Of a DNA stretch of 64,000 bases, positions 46,634-55,274 are shown piece by piece; the first letter of the stretch is position 1; each line of letters begins with the position of its first letter. The notes beneath the pieces are model-generated. The model searched no databases, had not been told where the DNA came from, and worked only from the letters and a program-made list of their open reading frames with translations. The stretch comes from Sphingobacterium daejeonense (GTDB taxonomy: Bacteria; Bacteroidota; Bacteroidia; Sphingobacteriales; Sphingobacteriaceae), in contig NZ_LR590470.1 of assembly GCF_901472535.1 (NCBI RefSeq), forward strand, positions 1,240,001 through 1,304,000. The letters run 5' to 3'. The position numbers and the translations under genes are program-made.

Positions 46634-47368
46634 ATGAAAAAAATATTATTAATTCTTCTTGGCCTAGGCATATTCTCAGGTTGCACAAAACATGAGTTGA
46701 CTTTAATAGATAGTAATGATTGTAAAGTTATTGAAAGAAGAGAAAATGAAACTTTAGACAATGGTAAAGAAGGAAAAATAGTAGAACATTTCAAATACGA
46801 TAACTTAGAAAGAATTTCTAAAGTTGAAACGATAACTGAGGATAAAACTTTAGTGACCACTTATAGTTATTCTGAAAATCAAATCAATGTTGCTGCACCA
46901 GGATTAAAAATAGTATATAATCTTAACAAGGATAAATTGATCGAAAGTGCTGTAGTAAATGAAGTCAAAAAGCTTCAATTTGTTTATAATTCCAACAAGC
47001 AATTGGTTTCGGCTCACAATCTCACCAATAACCGTAAATTCAACCTTGAGTATATTGAAGGTAACCTTACAAAAGCATCCGTTAATGAAACGAGGTATTC
47101 CTTTAAATATGATGAGTATATCGATTTCCCATCTTTTGGAACAATTTCAATAGAGCCATTTAATGAAATGTTCAGTGAAAATGGTATTGAAACAGCTCAT
47201 GTTTTGTATACCTCTGGCTTTTTAGGAGAGAAAATAAAATATGCCATTTCTACTGTCATACAAATGGGAACAGATACAAAACTTGCATATGTACATACGA
47301 ATCGTAAAGCAACGAATTATATCATTGGTAACAATAAGTCTATTGAACTGCTATACAAATGTAAGTAG
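46634..47368 (+). CDS. hypothetical lipoprotein with YD-like repeats
   Basis: The 244-residue lipoprotein has the lipobox F-S-G-C at residue about 17. The mature part is a ladder of beta strands with F-K-Y-D-N-L-E-R-I-S-K-V-E, resembling YD/DUF4595-like repeats in Bacteroidota surface proteins. A weak promoter (TTTTTG then TACTTTCG) precedes it. It ends with a terminator and probably stands alone. Confidence 0.65.
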   Translation: MKKILLILLGLGIFSGCTKHELTLIDSNDCKVIERRENETLDNGKEGKIVEHFKYDNLERISKVETITEDKTLVTTYSYSENQINVAAPGLKIVYNLNKDKLIESAVVNEVKKLQFVYNSNKQLVSAHNLTNNRKFNLEYIEGNLTKASVNETRYSFKYDEYIDFPSFGTISIEPFNEMFSENGIETAHVLYTSGFLGEKIKYAISTVIQMGTDTKLAYVHTNRKATNYIIGNNKSIELLYKCK

Positions 47369-47423
47369 AAAATGAATGTCGATTTTGCAAACAATTAAAT
47401 AATAATAGATTAGGTTTAACCTG

Positions 47424-47456
47424 GAGAGAGAATCGTGAGATTCTCTCTTTTTTTGT
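47424..47456 (+). terminator. terminator after the YD-like lipoprotein
   Basis: GAGAGAATC and GATTCTCTC form a 9-bp stem with a short loop, followed by seven T. It lies about 57 nt after the stop. Confidence 0.9.
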
Positions 47457-47601
47457 TTTTCTCTTTCACTTACCGAATACAGATACTTGTTTGTTTCAAA
47501 ATAAAATGAATTATTAGTTAACTTTGACCACACAACAACTAACTAGTAATAAATTTTATTCCAAAAGGTATAAATAGGGATACTATTTCAAAAATTTTAT
47601 C

Positions 47602-47838
47602 ATGAATTCCACAGTGTTTATAAAAGCAGGTAATCATTCAAAATATATCGTTAGAACATCCGAATTTGGGCCATTTTTGGTTTCAGTAGTTGAGGATAGG
47701 ATTTTGAGGATAAGTGGTGAGAATTTATTTCAAGCTATAATTGAATCCTTGATCAATTTAAGAGGAGTAGACCATAATTTAATAGTCTTGAAGGAATTTG
47801 AGGACTGGAAAGAGGGGATGAGCTGGTTGATGGAATAA
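47602..47838 (+). CDS. small hypothetical protein, 78 residues
   Basis: ATG at 47602 opens a 78-codon frame of protein-like composition (V-F-I-K-A-G-N-H-S-K-Y-I-V-R-T-S, then alternating hydrophobics). It has no signal peptide or motif. It lies in a sparse AT-rich accessory region. It is probably translated, but this is not certain. Confidence 0.45.
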   Translation: MNSTVFIKAGNHSKYIVRTSEFGPFLVSVVEDRILRISGENLFQAIIESLINLRGVDHNLIVLKEFEDWKEGMSWLME

Positions 47839-47887
47839 CAATCAACAGGAATTAGAAATGCTAACCGTAACCTTTCAATTATAAAAA

Positions 47888-48112
47888 ATGCAGACTGCAT
47901 TAAAAATATATGGACAATGTTATCTCGTCATTACGACAAAGACGAAACATTTGGTATATGTTTCAATATTTAAGACCGACCAAAATTTTGTTGGTACCAA
48001 GTTGCTCGAACGTGGAGTGGTATTTAAAAGTGAAGAGAAATTTCATTTAGGACTGCGAAGGAATGCCATCAAAAAGAATCACTTTATAAAGGAGAAATCT
48101 ACAGAGATTTAG
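47888..48112 (+). CDS. possible small protein, 74 residues
   Basis: The frame encodes 74 residues ending in a basic tail (L-R-R-N-A-I-K-K-N-H-F-I-K). There is no ribosome site and no family match. It follows the 78-residue gene by 49 nt. Composition is acceptable but it could be chance. Confidence 0.3.
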   Translation: MQTALKIYGQCYLVITTKTKHLVYVSIFKTDQNFVGTKLLERGVVFKSEEKFHLGLRRNAIKKNHFIKEKSTEI

Positions 48113-49266
48113 TTTATTTACAGTTACTTTAAAAGAGCCCTAAGCTTATTCTTTAAAAATAATGCTTAGGGCGAAAACCCCTGTGTCAGCAGAGTATAGT
48201 AGTGTGAATTGGGCAATGGGAAGTTTTCCAGAACTGTACATATTGATTTTGTCGCTTAATGGAGCTCAATTAGGGTGCTATTTATTAAATTATTTAAGAG
48301 CTGCATGGCATCTTGAATTGGAAGATTTTGTTTATTTCTAAATTTTAATTGTGTAAAATTTAGAGTTAAAGTAATTGGGGTCCATTAACAATAATCGGTT
48401 CTGAAAGGGACTTGACTTTTTGTACAGAAGGAAATGGTGGATCTTAAAAATATGGGGTATGGATCTTTAGTATCAATCTAATTTGATTATCCTTTGGATT
48501 TATACTTTTAGCTGAAATAATAGTTTCCAAAATCTTTCAATTAATGAGTTAATAAATGAAATCAAGGTCCTATAATTCTATTCAATTTCTTTGTTAACTT
48601 AATTGGATTGCCTGAAATAATAAATATTGCGCCTTACCTCAGATAATTAAATATATTTTAAATTAACATTTATTACACCAAGGTAAATATATTTAATTAA
48701 AATATAAAACAATTTGTAAAAAAATTTTAATAAAAATTTAATTGAAAATAGTGGACCTTAGTATGTCGAATGGTAGATGCATTCATGGGTTTCCAAAATT
48801 CTTCATATTCCTCCGCGGGGTAGATGCAGAGGAATTTGGTATCTAACTCAGTGTTGAAATTAGTACTCGTGCGTCACTTTTCAATAATTGATTTTAGGAT
48901 CAGAATTTTCGATTTTAGTGCAAAAAAGTGCGTCAGTGCGTCAGCTAAAAATGCGTCAGTTTTGAGCCGTAAAAGCCGTTTCTAGGTTTGTTGCTTCTGT
49001 GGGCGTTTTAAAAGTGCGTCAGTTTTAGAGACAAATTTGGAAGGATTTGAAGGAGTGTTTCACAGGGGGGGTTATTACTCTGGTCAATAATCGCCCTCTA
49101 AGCCTTTTTCAGACCATTTTTTCGGCACAATAAAAGGAGGGTGTGGTGAAACTCAAGGTTAAACATGGTTCTACTACTTTGTTAATGGTGTTTTATCAGA
49201 ATTAAACGAAGGACAGAGACGTAACGATATTATTATTAAATACAGATATTAACCTAAATATCTTTA
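48113..49266. other. 1.15-kb region without a convincing gene
   Basis: It holds a 9-bp hairpin (GCCCTAAGC 48137-48145 with GCTTAGGGC 48164-48172), an AT-rich 14-bp inverted repeat (48645-48658 with 48685-48698), five TGCGTCA copies between 48870 and 49022, and a run of seven G at 49065-49071. Short open frames look like decayed coding sequence. I see no intact gene. Confidence 0.5.
48870..49022 (+). repeat. five copies of TGCGTCA(G)
   Basis: Copies start at 48870, 48929, 48937, 48952 and 49015. Copies 2 and 3 are adjacent, the rest irregularly spaced. All are in one orientation. The meaning is unknown. Confidence 0.6.
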
Positions 49267-49608
49267 ATGATGTTAACATTTAAATATTTGACCTTATCAA
49301 CATTATTTGGCATTTCACATTTAGGGAGTTCAGAAGCACATACTATTTTACCAGATAACCCAAAGAAATATTTGCTAAATGAAAGTAATTTATATTTAAC
49401 TATCAGAGATGGAGTAATAATACTTTCGAACAGATATACTAAAACTAGGGTAATCAAGACAACCAAAAGGGAAAATACAGATTTGGAAGTAAAATATTAT
49501 ACTGAAAATGGTACGATATTCTCTTTATTGGCGACATCGGATGTAATTATGTTTTTCCTTGAATCGTATGCTTTAGGAGGTACATTTATAGGAAATAGAA
49601 TAAAATAA
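49267..49608 (+). CDS. small hypothetical exported protein
   Basis: The 113-residue protein has a possible signal peptide (hydrophobic start with cleavage near E-A-H) and then an Asn- and Thr-rich mature part with a hydrophobic C-terminal stretch (S-D-V-I-M-F-F-L-E-S). No motif is recognised. Very AT-rich codons point to acquired DNA. Confidence 0.45.
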   Translation: MMLTFKYLTLSTLFGISHLGSSEAHTILPDNPKKYLLNESNLYLTIRDGVIILSNRYTKTRVIKTTKRENTDLEVKYYTENGTIFSLLATSDVIMFFLESYALGGTFIGNRIK

Positions 49609-49705
49609 GTTCTAGTTCTATTATTTCACGGCAATACGTTAAATAACAGATTGATTAGAATCTCAATCAATCTGTTATAGTTTATTTTTTAATTAAACTA
49701 TCATT

Positions 49706-49978
49706 ATGTATACTTAAGATTTTGATTACCATACATCTGGCTATGACTTAATAAGTAAGCCAGAAGATGAATTTTTATTCAATAGAAAATCATACGATTG
49801 TATAGCAGGTCTTCCTACAATAAAATTACCAAGGTATAAATTCGTAAAATTTAATGGATTATTTCTATTTTTGTTTACCATGCATCATACAAGTGAAATT
49901 GGCAAACTCTATTTAGCCACGCTTAGCAATGCAATTGTTTTTAAACAATTTTTTCATTTAACCATATTAAAATCCTAA
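49706..49978 (+). pseudogene. remnant frame with early stop
   Basis: ATG at 49706 is followed by a TAA three codons later, after which the same frame stays open for 86 codons to TAA at 49976-49978, with protein-like text (S-G-Y-D-L-I-S-K-P-E-D-E-F-L-F-N-R-K). No family was recognised. It fills most of the 420-nt gap before the defence operon. Confidence 0.3.
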
Positions 49979-50027
49979 GTAACATTGATTAAAAAATTAA
50001 CTGAAAATTTAATAAAAATTCAATAAT

Positions 50028-50375
50028 TTAAAATGGCTCACCACCTCCAACTGAAGAATTTGGTTTTCTCAACTGTTCTAGTAAATTTTCTAAAGTGTCT
50101 GTGATATTATAATAAGAATCTTTAGCAATATTATATAAGTTTTCAATCTCATAATACTCTTCAGTATCAGAGGATATTATTACTTCACCCCTTAGATTTA
50201 ATATCTCTAAGCGATATAAGTCATCACCAAATGGATTTAAAATTTTTTTTACAATAACATAGTTTTGACCGAAGTCAATTCTAAAAGTTACATCATCTAG
50301 CTTATCCCATTCCGCCAACTTATCCTCACTTTTACTGACCAATAAGTCAATTATTTCAATTAATTTTTCGTTCAT
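50028..50375 (-). CDS. third gene of AbiL-like operon, unknown
   Basis: The 115-residue acidic protein starts two nucleotides after the RloB-like stop, so it is translated from the same mRNA. An N-terminal helix (L-I-E-I-I-D-L-L-V-S-K) is followed by several strands (V-T-F-R-I-D-F, N-Y-V-I-V-K-K-I-L, Y-R-L-E-I-L-N-L-R-G-E-V-I-I-S-S) and a helix ending in S-S-V-G-G-G-E-P-F. No family is recognised. Its position is that of an antitoxin, immunity or sensor gene in defence operons, but this is inference only. Confidence 0.7.
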   Translation of the reverse strand: MNEKLIEIIDLLVSKSEDKLAEWDKLDDVTFRIDFGQNYVIVKKILNPFGDDLYRLEILNLRGEVIISSDTEEYYEIENLYNIAKDSYYNITDTLENLLEQLRKPNSSVGGGEPF

Positions 50376-50377
50376 TT

Positions 50378-51115
50378 TTATGGTAACTCTTTCTGACCTA
50401 AAGATAACAATTTTTTAACCAACTCAAATACTGTGGTACATGGATTAATCTCTGAAAATGATTTCTTTTCTTCAAACTTAGAAAATAACCTCTCTGCCCT
50501 GTTTATCGCTAACTCTGTATTTGGCAAAATATTAAATCTAACAATATTGATAAACCTTACCTGCTTTTTAAAATATTCGTTATACCTAAAAGATTCTAAA
50601 GGGATTTCTTTATTTTCTCTATATTCAAAAAATATTTTTGATAATTCATCATAAATTTGATCTCTATGCATTAAATCAAGAACATTCTCCTCATCAAAAA
50701 AGTGCAATAATATCCATAATTCAAAGCAGTCATTACTCCAAGCAACATTAAATCCTGATTTTATTGCATAATCTATTGCTATATTATAGCTAATATCAGA
50801 GTCGCGATTTGGACTTTCTCTATACGAATCCTTATCAAATACACTCCAAATTTCAAAACCATCTTTAATTTTATAACTGCCATTACGACTAGACTTATAA
50901 ATAATTTCCTCCTTTTCACAATGACTAATTATATTGATAATGTTTTTAATTCCTGATTTTTGGTTTGGAAAAACAGTAACTTTTAAATCATTGTTTTGAA
51001 ACCATTCAAAATAATACTTTTCACTAACCTCATCTTCAGTGAAAATTAAAACATTTATTAAATTATTTAATGGTCTTGAATCAGTCTCTTTTATTTCCCA
51101 CGGTTTAATTTTCAT
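50378..51115 (-). CDS. RloB-like (AbiLii-like) protein
   Basis: The 245-residue protein has the RloB layout: L-I-F-T-E-D-E-V-S-E-K-Y-Y-F (acidic residues of a Toprim-like strand) near residue 24-37, then I-W-S-V-F-D-K-D near residue 88 (D-x-D metal pair), and F-N-V-A-W-S-N-D-C-F-E-L-W-I-L-L-H-F near residue 119. RloB-type proteins are proposed Toprim-like nucleases. In AbiL-type abortive infection a RloB-domain protein works with an AAA ATPase. It overlaps the upstream ATPase gene by 11 nt. Confidence 0.82.
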   Translation of the reverse strand: MKIKPWEIKETDSRPLNNLINVLIFTEDEVSEKYYFEWFQNNDLKVTVFPNQKSGIKNIINIISHCEKEEIIYKSSRNGSYKIKDGFEIWSVFDKDSYRESPNRDSDISYNIAIDYAIKSGFNVAWSNDCFELWILLHFFDEENVLDLMHRDQIYDELSKIFFEYRENKEIPLESFRYNEYFKKQVRFINIVRFNILPNTELAINRAERLFSKFEEKKSFSEINPCTTVFELVKKLLSLGQKELP

Positions 51116-52307
51116 CTGAAGAATTTCTTAAAAATGGTAAGCCTCCAAATAACCCTAATAAATATTTTCTTGTAAAATCACCGTAATCCTTTATTCCCTT
51201 AAATGCGCCAAGGGAATAATATTTTGTGGAATATGTGTAATTATTTTTTTCAGTTAAATAGAATTGATATTTTGACATTTTTCCTTCAGTCATTATGTGA
51301 GTCTCATGACTGCTAAATAAAATTTGTGAATTAGTTTTATTAAGATGAGGTGAATTGAACATGTTGATGAATTTTAAAACTAAAAATGGATGAAAATCAT
51401 TATCAATCTCATCCAAAATTAACAAGGAAGATTCTTCTTTATTATTGAAAATTTTATATAAAACACCAATAATGTCAAACAACCTGATTGTTCCAGAAGA
51501 TTCATTGTTTTCAAGATTCATTTTAACAATTCGATTTGAAAGCTTTTGTATGGTTTCAATTTTACTTGCTGGATATATTTGATTATAAACTAATGGGGTA
51601 TCTCTATCTAAATCAATATCATGAAAGTTTATTCCAAAGTCTTCTAACATATTTAAAACACCCAACTTTTCGCCTTTCTCAATTAACTGAAGCGTAAAAA
51701 TTCTTAAATTTTCATTTGTAGTGGCATCATTATAATAAGTATTTGAATTAAAATATTTTAAAATTCGATAACAAATTGAACTTTTATCATATGCTGAAAC
51801 ATGGCTTAAATATAAGATATGTTCGTGCGCAATAGGGGGATAATTGTTAGAGTTAAGATTGTTGTATGTTTTAAGAATATTATTTTCCCGAAGAAAAATA
51901 GGATATGATTTATCATTGTCATAAAAAAACAACCATTCTTCTTGAATTTTCTGCATTTGTACAGAATCATTCATATAATTTTTTACAGTAAATCCATACC
52001 TATATTTTACCTTATCTATGATGAAAATTATTTGAAAAAACGAAGGTTCATTCCAACTATTTTCTGAAAAAGCGAATGGTTGATGTAATTCAAAAAGAGA
52101 GGGAAATGTTTTAGGCTCTTGTCTCATAGCTTGAAGAAATAAATTAAACGCCTTCATAATGTTAGTTTTTCCAGAGCCGTTGGGTCCAAAAATTCCTACA
52201 GAAGTAAAAATTGAATTTTTATTTCTGACTTTTAATTTATCACTAAAACTAATCGTTTGTATTTCATTTATGGACCTAAAATTTTGAACACTAAAGTCAA
52301 TAACCAT
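51105..52307 (-). CDS. AAA family ATPase (RloA/AbiLi-like)
   Basis: The 400-residue ABC/SMC-like ATPase has Walker A G-P-N-G-S-G-K-T-N-I-M near residue 42, an S-S-G-T-I-R-L signature-like segment, Walker B S-L-L-I-L-D-E-I-D-N, and a switch His in I-L-F-S-S-H-E-T-H. Overall it is like the AAA15/OLD-like ATPases found in AbiL, PARIS and retron systems. The start follows an AT-rich leader. The operon order is ATPase, RloB-like, unknown third gene. The ATPase probably senses phage infection and controls the nuclease partner. Confidence 0.85.
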   Translation of the reverse strand: MVIDFSVQNFRSINEIQTISFSDKLKVRNKNSIFTSVGIFGPNGSGKTNIMKAFNLFLQAMRQEPKTFPSLFELHQPFAFSENSWNEPSFFQIIFIIDKVKYRYGFTVKNYMNDSVQMQKIQEEWLFFYDNDKSYPIFLRENNILKTYNNLNSNNYPPIAHEHILYLSHVSAYDKSSICYRILKYFNSNTYYNDATTNENLRIFTLQLIEKGEKLGVLNMLEDFGINFHDIDLDRDTPLVYNQIYPASKIETIQKLSNRIVKMNLENNESSGTIRLFDIIGVLYKIFNNKEESSLLILDEIDNDFHPFLVLKFINMFNSPHLNKTNSQILFSSHETHIMTEGKMSKYQFYLTEKNNYTYSTKYYSLGAFKGIKDYGDFTRKYLLGLFGGLPFLRNSSDEN

Positions 52308-52871
52308 TTTTTGTTTTTTCTTGTAAATATAATGATTTATATCAATGATCCTTCATTTTTGGATAGTAAGGAAAATGTTAGTAAAGTGGAAATAAGGCAT
52401 TCCACTCACCATTATAGGGGAATAAGATGCGCCAAACCAAGATATAAATAAATTGTGTACTTACACAATCTATTTATTTTGCTTCGCAGTTTGTCATACT
52501 TATTACTTCTATAATAATTCGTTTCATAAAAGTTTCTTTGTCATTTAACTAGGTTTTGCATACCTGGTAAAATCCAACAACTTTTCAAGTTTGGCTCGCC
52601 TGCGGATCATTCAGGCTTCATTATTGTCACTATTCTTGATATTTCAATCTCACAATCTTTTTCAAAAATACAGCCTACGGTCTTCGTCTATTTCATAGAT
52701 ATAATTGAATCATGCTTGCGCATTTCTCTTAAGCGAACTTCGTTCAACTCGCAGTTGGCGAACAAATAAATATACCTGGTATGAAATTCAATGCTATTGA
52801 ATATTATGTTTTAAGAGAATTTTGAATTTGCCCAGTTGGATGATGGACGTGCCGTAAAGAATTAACCGCAC
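52308..52871. other. 564-bp gap between defence operon and tRNA-His
   Basis: It holds an 8-bp hairpin (ATTGTGTA 52452-52459 with TACACAAT 52462-52469) and a possible 39-codon frame from about 52335 with no support. Mixed composition, with more G and C than its left neighbour, suggests a junction. No repeat of the tRNA 3' end was found, so no attachment site can be named. Confidence 0.4.
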
Positions 52872-52900
52872 AAAAAAAGGAGGTCAAAATGACCTCCTTT
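52872..52900 (-). terminator. terminator of tRNA-His
   Basis: AAAGGAGGTC and GACCTCCTTT form a 10-bp stem with an AAAAT loop. On the minus strand it is followed by a T run and lies just after the tRNA 3' end. Confidence 0.9.
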
Positions 52901-52905
52901 AACCG

Positions 52906-52980
52906 GGTAAGTAATGGGGCTCGAACCCACGACCCCTAGAACCACAATCTAGTGCTCTAACCAACTGAGCTATACCTACC
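52906..52980 (-). tRNA. tRNA-His (anticodon GTG)
   Basis: The minus strand gives acceptor GTAGGTA with TACTTAC, plus the extra G at -1 opposite C73 that marks histidine tRNAs. The anticodon stem CTAGA/TCTAG holds TTGTGGT (anticodon GTG), and the T arm has GGTTCGAGCC. No CCA is encoded. Confidence 0.95.
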
Positions 52981-52994
52981 GTGATTTTGTGATA

Positions 52995-53026
52995 CAAAAG
53001 TATAACTATTCTAGTTATACTCCAAA
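52995..53026 (-). promoter_or_regulatory. promoter of tRNA-His with palindromic spacer
   Basis: On the minus strand TTTG (53023-53026) and TACTTTTG (52995-53002) are 20 nt apart. The spacer contains a perfect inverted repeat: AGTATAACTA (52999-53008), TTC, TAGTTATACT (53012-53021). Confidence 0.75.
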
Positions 53027-53140
53027 TATTTTTGATGTATTGGAGGTTTTAATTAGCGAAAAAGCTCATTTCTAACAAGATATTTTTATACGTTAACGGA
53101 AAAGCGTGGTTTCTGCCTGCAAATTACGTTCACCACAGGG

Positions 53141-54703
53141 TTATTCCTCTTGCTCTTTTACTCTTTTCAGGTCCAAATCATGGAAATCAAAAGAAAAATC
53201 CGTCAATGGGGATACTGCTTTCATTTTGATACTATTTGCTTTTCCTTGTTCATCCAAACTGAAGTTTACATAAGAGTCTGCATTCATGCTTCGGTCATTC
53301 CAGGCAGCGACAAATGTATTGCCCTCTAAATAATGCATCTTTCCCTGCAGCTGCGGTGATCTCGCAGATTTAAAATATAATTGCCCAGTTCTTTCCATTA
53401 CCTCAATTTCGCCAAACCATGGGTCTTTATATTTTCCCAAGTATGGAGAGAAGTCAATTTTTTGCTTTTGATTTTTAATTTTTGCCCAAACCTTGTCAGT
53501 AACCTCATCACCTTCTCCTTGGTTGGATTTTTCCATCGCAGAATATTCTTTTAGCCTGTCAGTTCCCTTGATTCCAAAATAAGAATCCTTGAGCTGGTTG
53601 GTGATCGTTGTAAATGCATACCCGCTTTGTTGGTTTGTCAATACGATTATGCCAATTTTCATCTCTGGGATCATTGTTACCTGTGTTACCATTCCTCCCA
53701 AACCACCCGTGTGCTCGGCTACAAAATATCCTTTCTGATCGCTGAGAAAAAATCCTAGTCCATAACCAAAAAAATGTGTGTTATAGGGTGTTGAGCCTTT
53801 TATAACTGTTTGTAGAGTCATCAATTCTCTTAAGGTCTTCTTGGATATGAGTTGTTTCTCCAAATTGTCGACGTATTTTCCTTCGTTTAATATCATGGTT
53901 ACCCATTTGCTCATATCTTCCACACTGCTGTTTATGCCTCCCGCTGCATTTGTTGTTTCGCTGAGGCTCCTGGCGATAGTCTGCAATTTTCCGTCTACAG
54001 GAACATGTGCGTCAATAATATTCTCCTTGGATTTCAATCTGCTCAATGATGCAGCAGAGTTGGTCATGCCCAAAACATTCATTATTTTTTGTTCGATAAA
54101 TTCTTCCCAAGACATTCCTGAGGCTCTCTTCAAAACCTCGCCAGCAACAATGTATAGTAAGTTGTCATAGTCAAATTTTGTTCTGAAGCTGGAAACGGGC
54201 TTTAGATACCTAAGATTATGGATTACTTCCACTGTACTGAAATTGGCTGAATCCGGCCAAAACATCAGATCTCCAGCGCCCAATCCAAGTCCTGATCGGT
54301 GAGTCAACAAGTCGCGAACAGTAAATTCTGATGTGACATAAGGGTCATACATCCTGAACTCAGGTATGAAATCAACGACTTTGCTATCCCATGTTAACTT
54401 TCCTTCATCCACCAACATACCTAGCGCAAATGCAGTGAATGCTTTGCTATTAGAAGCAATGGCAAATGAAGTGTTTGAATCAACAGGTTTTTCTGTGTTG
54501 ATTGATCTTATTCCATAACCTTTTGAATGGATTACTTTTCCATCTTTTATAATTCCAACTGCAATTCCAGGAACATTAAATGCTGTCATTGTTTTTTGAA
54601 CCAAATCGTCAATTTCTTTTGTGGTAGGATCTTGAGCAAAGGTCGTAAGAGCAATTCCTATCGCTAAAAACAATGAAATTATTTCTTTATAGTGCTTATT
54701 CAT
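53141..54703 (-). CDS. serine hydrolase, class C beta-lactamase family
   Basis: The 520-residue exported protein has a signal peptide ending F-A-Q, then the penicillin-binding fold motifs: S-x-x-K (S-N-S-K, after A-I-A), Y-x-N (F-D-Y-D-N) and H-T-G-G near residue 330. The C-terminal 100 residues form a DUF3471-like beta domain. Most relatives are esterases or D-aminopeptidases, not resistance enzymes, and there is no evidence of antibiotic hydrolysis here. It is monocistronic. Confidence 0.9.
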   Translation of the reverse strand: MNKHYKEIISLFLAIGIALTTFAQDPTTKEIDDLVQKTMTAFNVPGIAVGIIKDGKVIHSKGYGIRSINTEKPVDSNTSFAIASNSKAFTAFALGMLVDEGKLTWDSKVVDFIPEFRMYDPYVTSEFTVRDLLTHRSGLGLGAGDLMFWPDSANFSTVEVIHNLRYLKPVSSFRTKFDYDNLLYIVAGEVLKRASGMSWEEFIEQKIMNVLGMTNSAASLSRLKSKENIIDAHVPVDGKLQTIARSLSETTNAAGGINSSVEDMSKWVTMILNEGKYVDNLEKQLISKKTLRELMTLQTVIKGSTPYNTHFFGYGLGFFLSDQKGYFVAEHTGGLGGMVTQVTMIPEMKIGIIVLTNQQSGYAFTTITNQLKDSYFGIKGTDRLKEYSAMEKSNQGEGDEVTDKVWAKIKNQKQKIDFSPYLGKYKDPWFGEIEVMERTGQLYFKSARSPQLQGKMHYLEGNTFVAAWNDRSMNADSYVNFSLDEQGKANSIKMKAVSPLTDFSFDFHDLDLKRVKEQEE

Positions 54704-54812
54704 AATGGATTAATATTGGGTAATTACAATATAAATGTAATGGAAAAAATTTATTTATGGAGAAGTCGATTTGTCTTCGTTCGTAATACTTTCTACTTGG
54801 GCAGGTAGGGGA

Positions 54813-54936
54813 CTTGTTCCACTCTCCGTCCTCTTTCGTTCGGACCTCGTTCGGACCTTGTTCGGATGTTTTCCGAACAAGGTCCGAACGAGGTCCGAAG
54901 AAGGTGCGAAGAAAAGACGAATGAGAGTGGAACAAG
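54813..54936. repeat. large nested inverted repeat with 28-bp perfect arms
   Basis: The inner arms, 28 bp, are 54839-54866 and 54872-54899 (perfect), around a 5-nt loop. Each arm holds an 11-nt direct repeat (CGGACCTCGTT, then CGGACCTTGTT). Outer arms CTTGTTCCACTCTC (54813-54826) and GAGAGTGGAACAAG (54923-54936) are also perfect, 14 bp. There is no coding sense in either strand. Confidence 0.9.
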
Positions 54937-54941
54937 AGTTG

Positions 54942-54984
54942 GATATGAGATATGAGATATGAGAAATGAGATGTGAGAAATGAA
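54942..54984 (+). repeat. heptamer array (TATGAGA)n next to the large hairpin
   Basis: About six heptamers of the TATGAGA/AATGAGA/TGTGAGA type directly follow the outer arm of the hairpin. This is the same family as the arrays at 31795 and 32630. Confidence 0.85.
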
Positions 54985-55274
54985 TTCTCTTCAAAAAAAA
55001 TAGGAAAAAAGTTAATGGGATTGATTTATTTTTAAATCTTAAAAGTTTCTTGATGGTTATTTAATTTAAAAAATATGTTTAAACTTTTAATGTTTGTTCT
55101 AATTCTTGGAAAAAGTTTGTTATGATATGTAATTTTGTTAATACAAAAACCAATTATTTTTAAAATTTAAATAAAGTTCGCACGATTTACTCTTCTATTT
55201 GTTATTTTAATAGTGAATCACGAAAAGCCGTTTTTTCACTTTATTGTTTAACCATTAATAGAAAGGAGAATCTG

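Noticed and set aside
52335-52454. 39-codon frame upstream of the defence operon
   Set aside because: No ribosome site, promoter or recognisable protein pattern.
47400-52980. Integrated genomic island at tRNA-His
   Set aside because: Gene content and composition fit, but no integrase and no second copy of the tRNA 3' end were found, so no attachment sites can be claimed.
53141-54703. Beta-lactam resistance gene
   Set aside because: The S-x-x-K, Y-x-N and H-T-G motifs define the fold only; the DUF3471-like tail and long length fit esterase or peptidase relatives.
54696-54994. Open frames through the large inverted repeat
   Set aside because: They arise from the repeat itself on both strands and encode charged low-complexity text.
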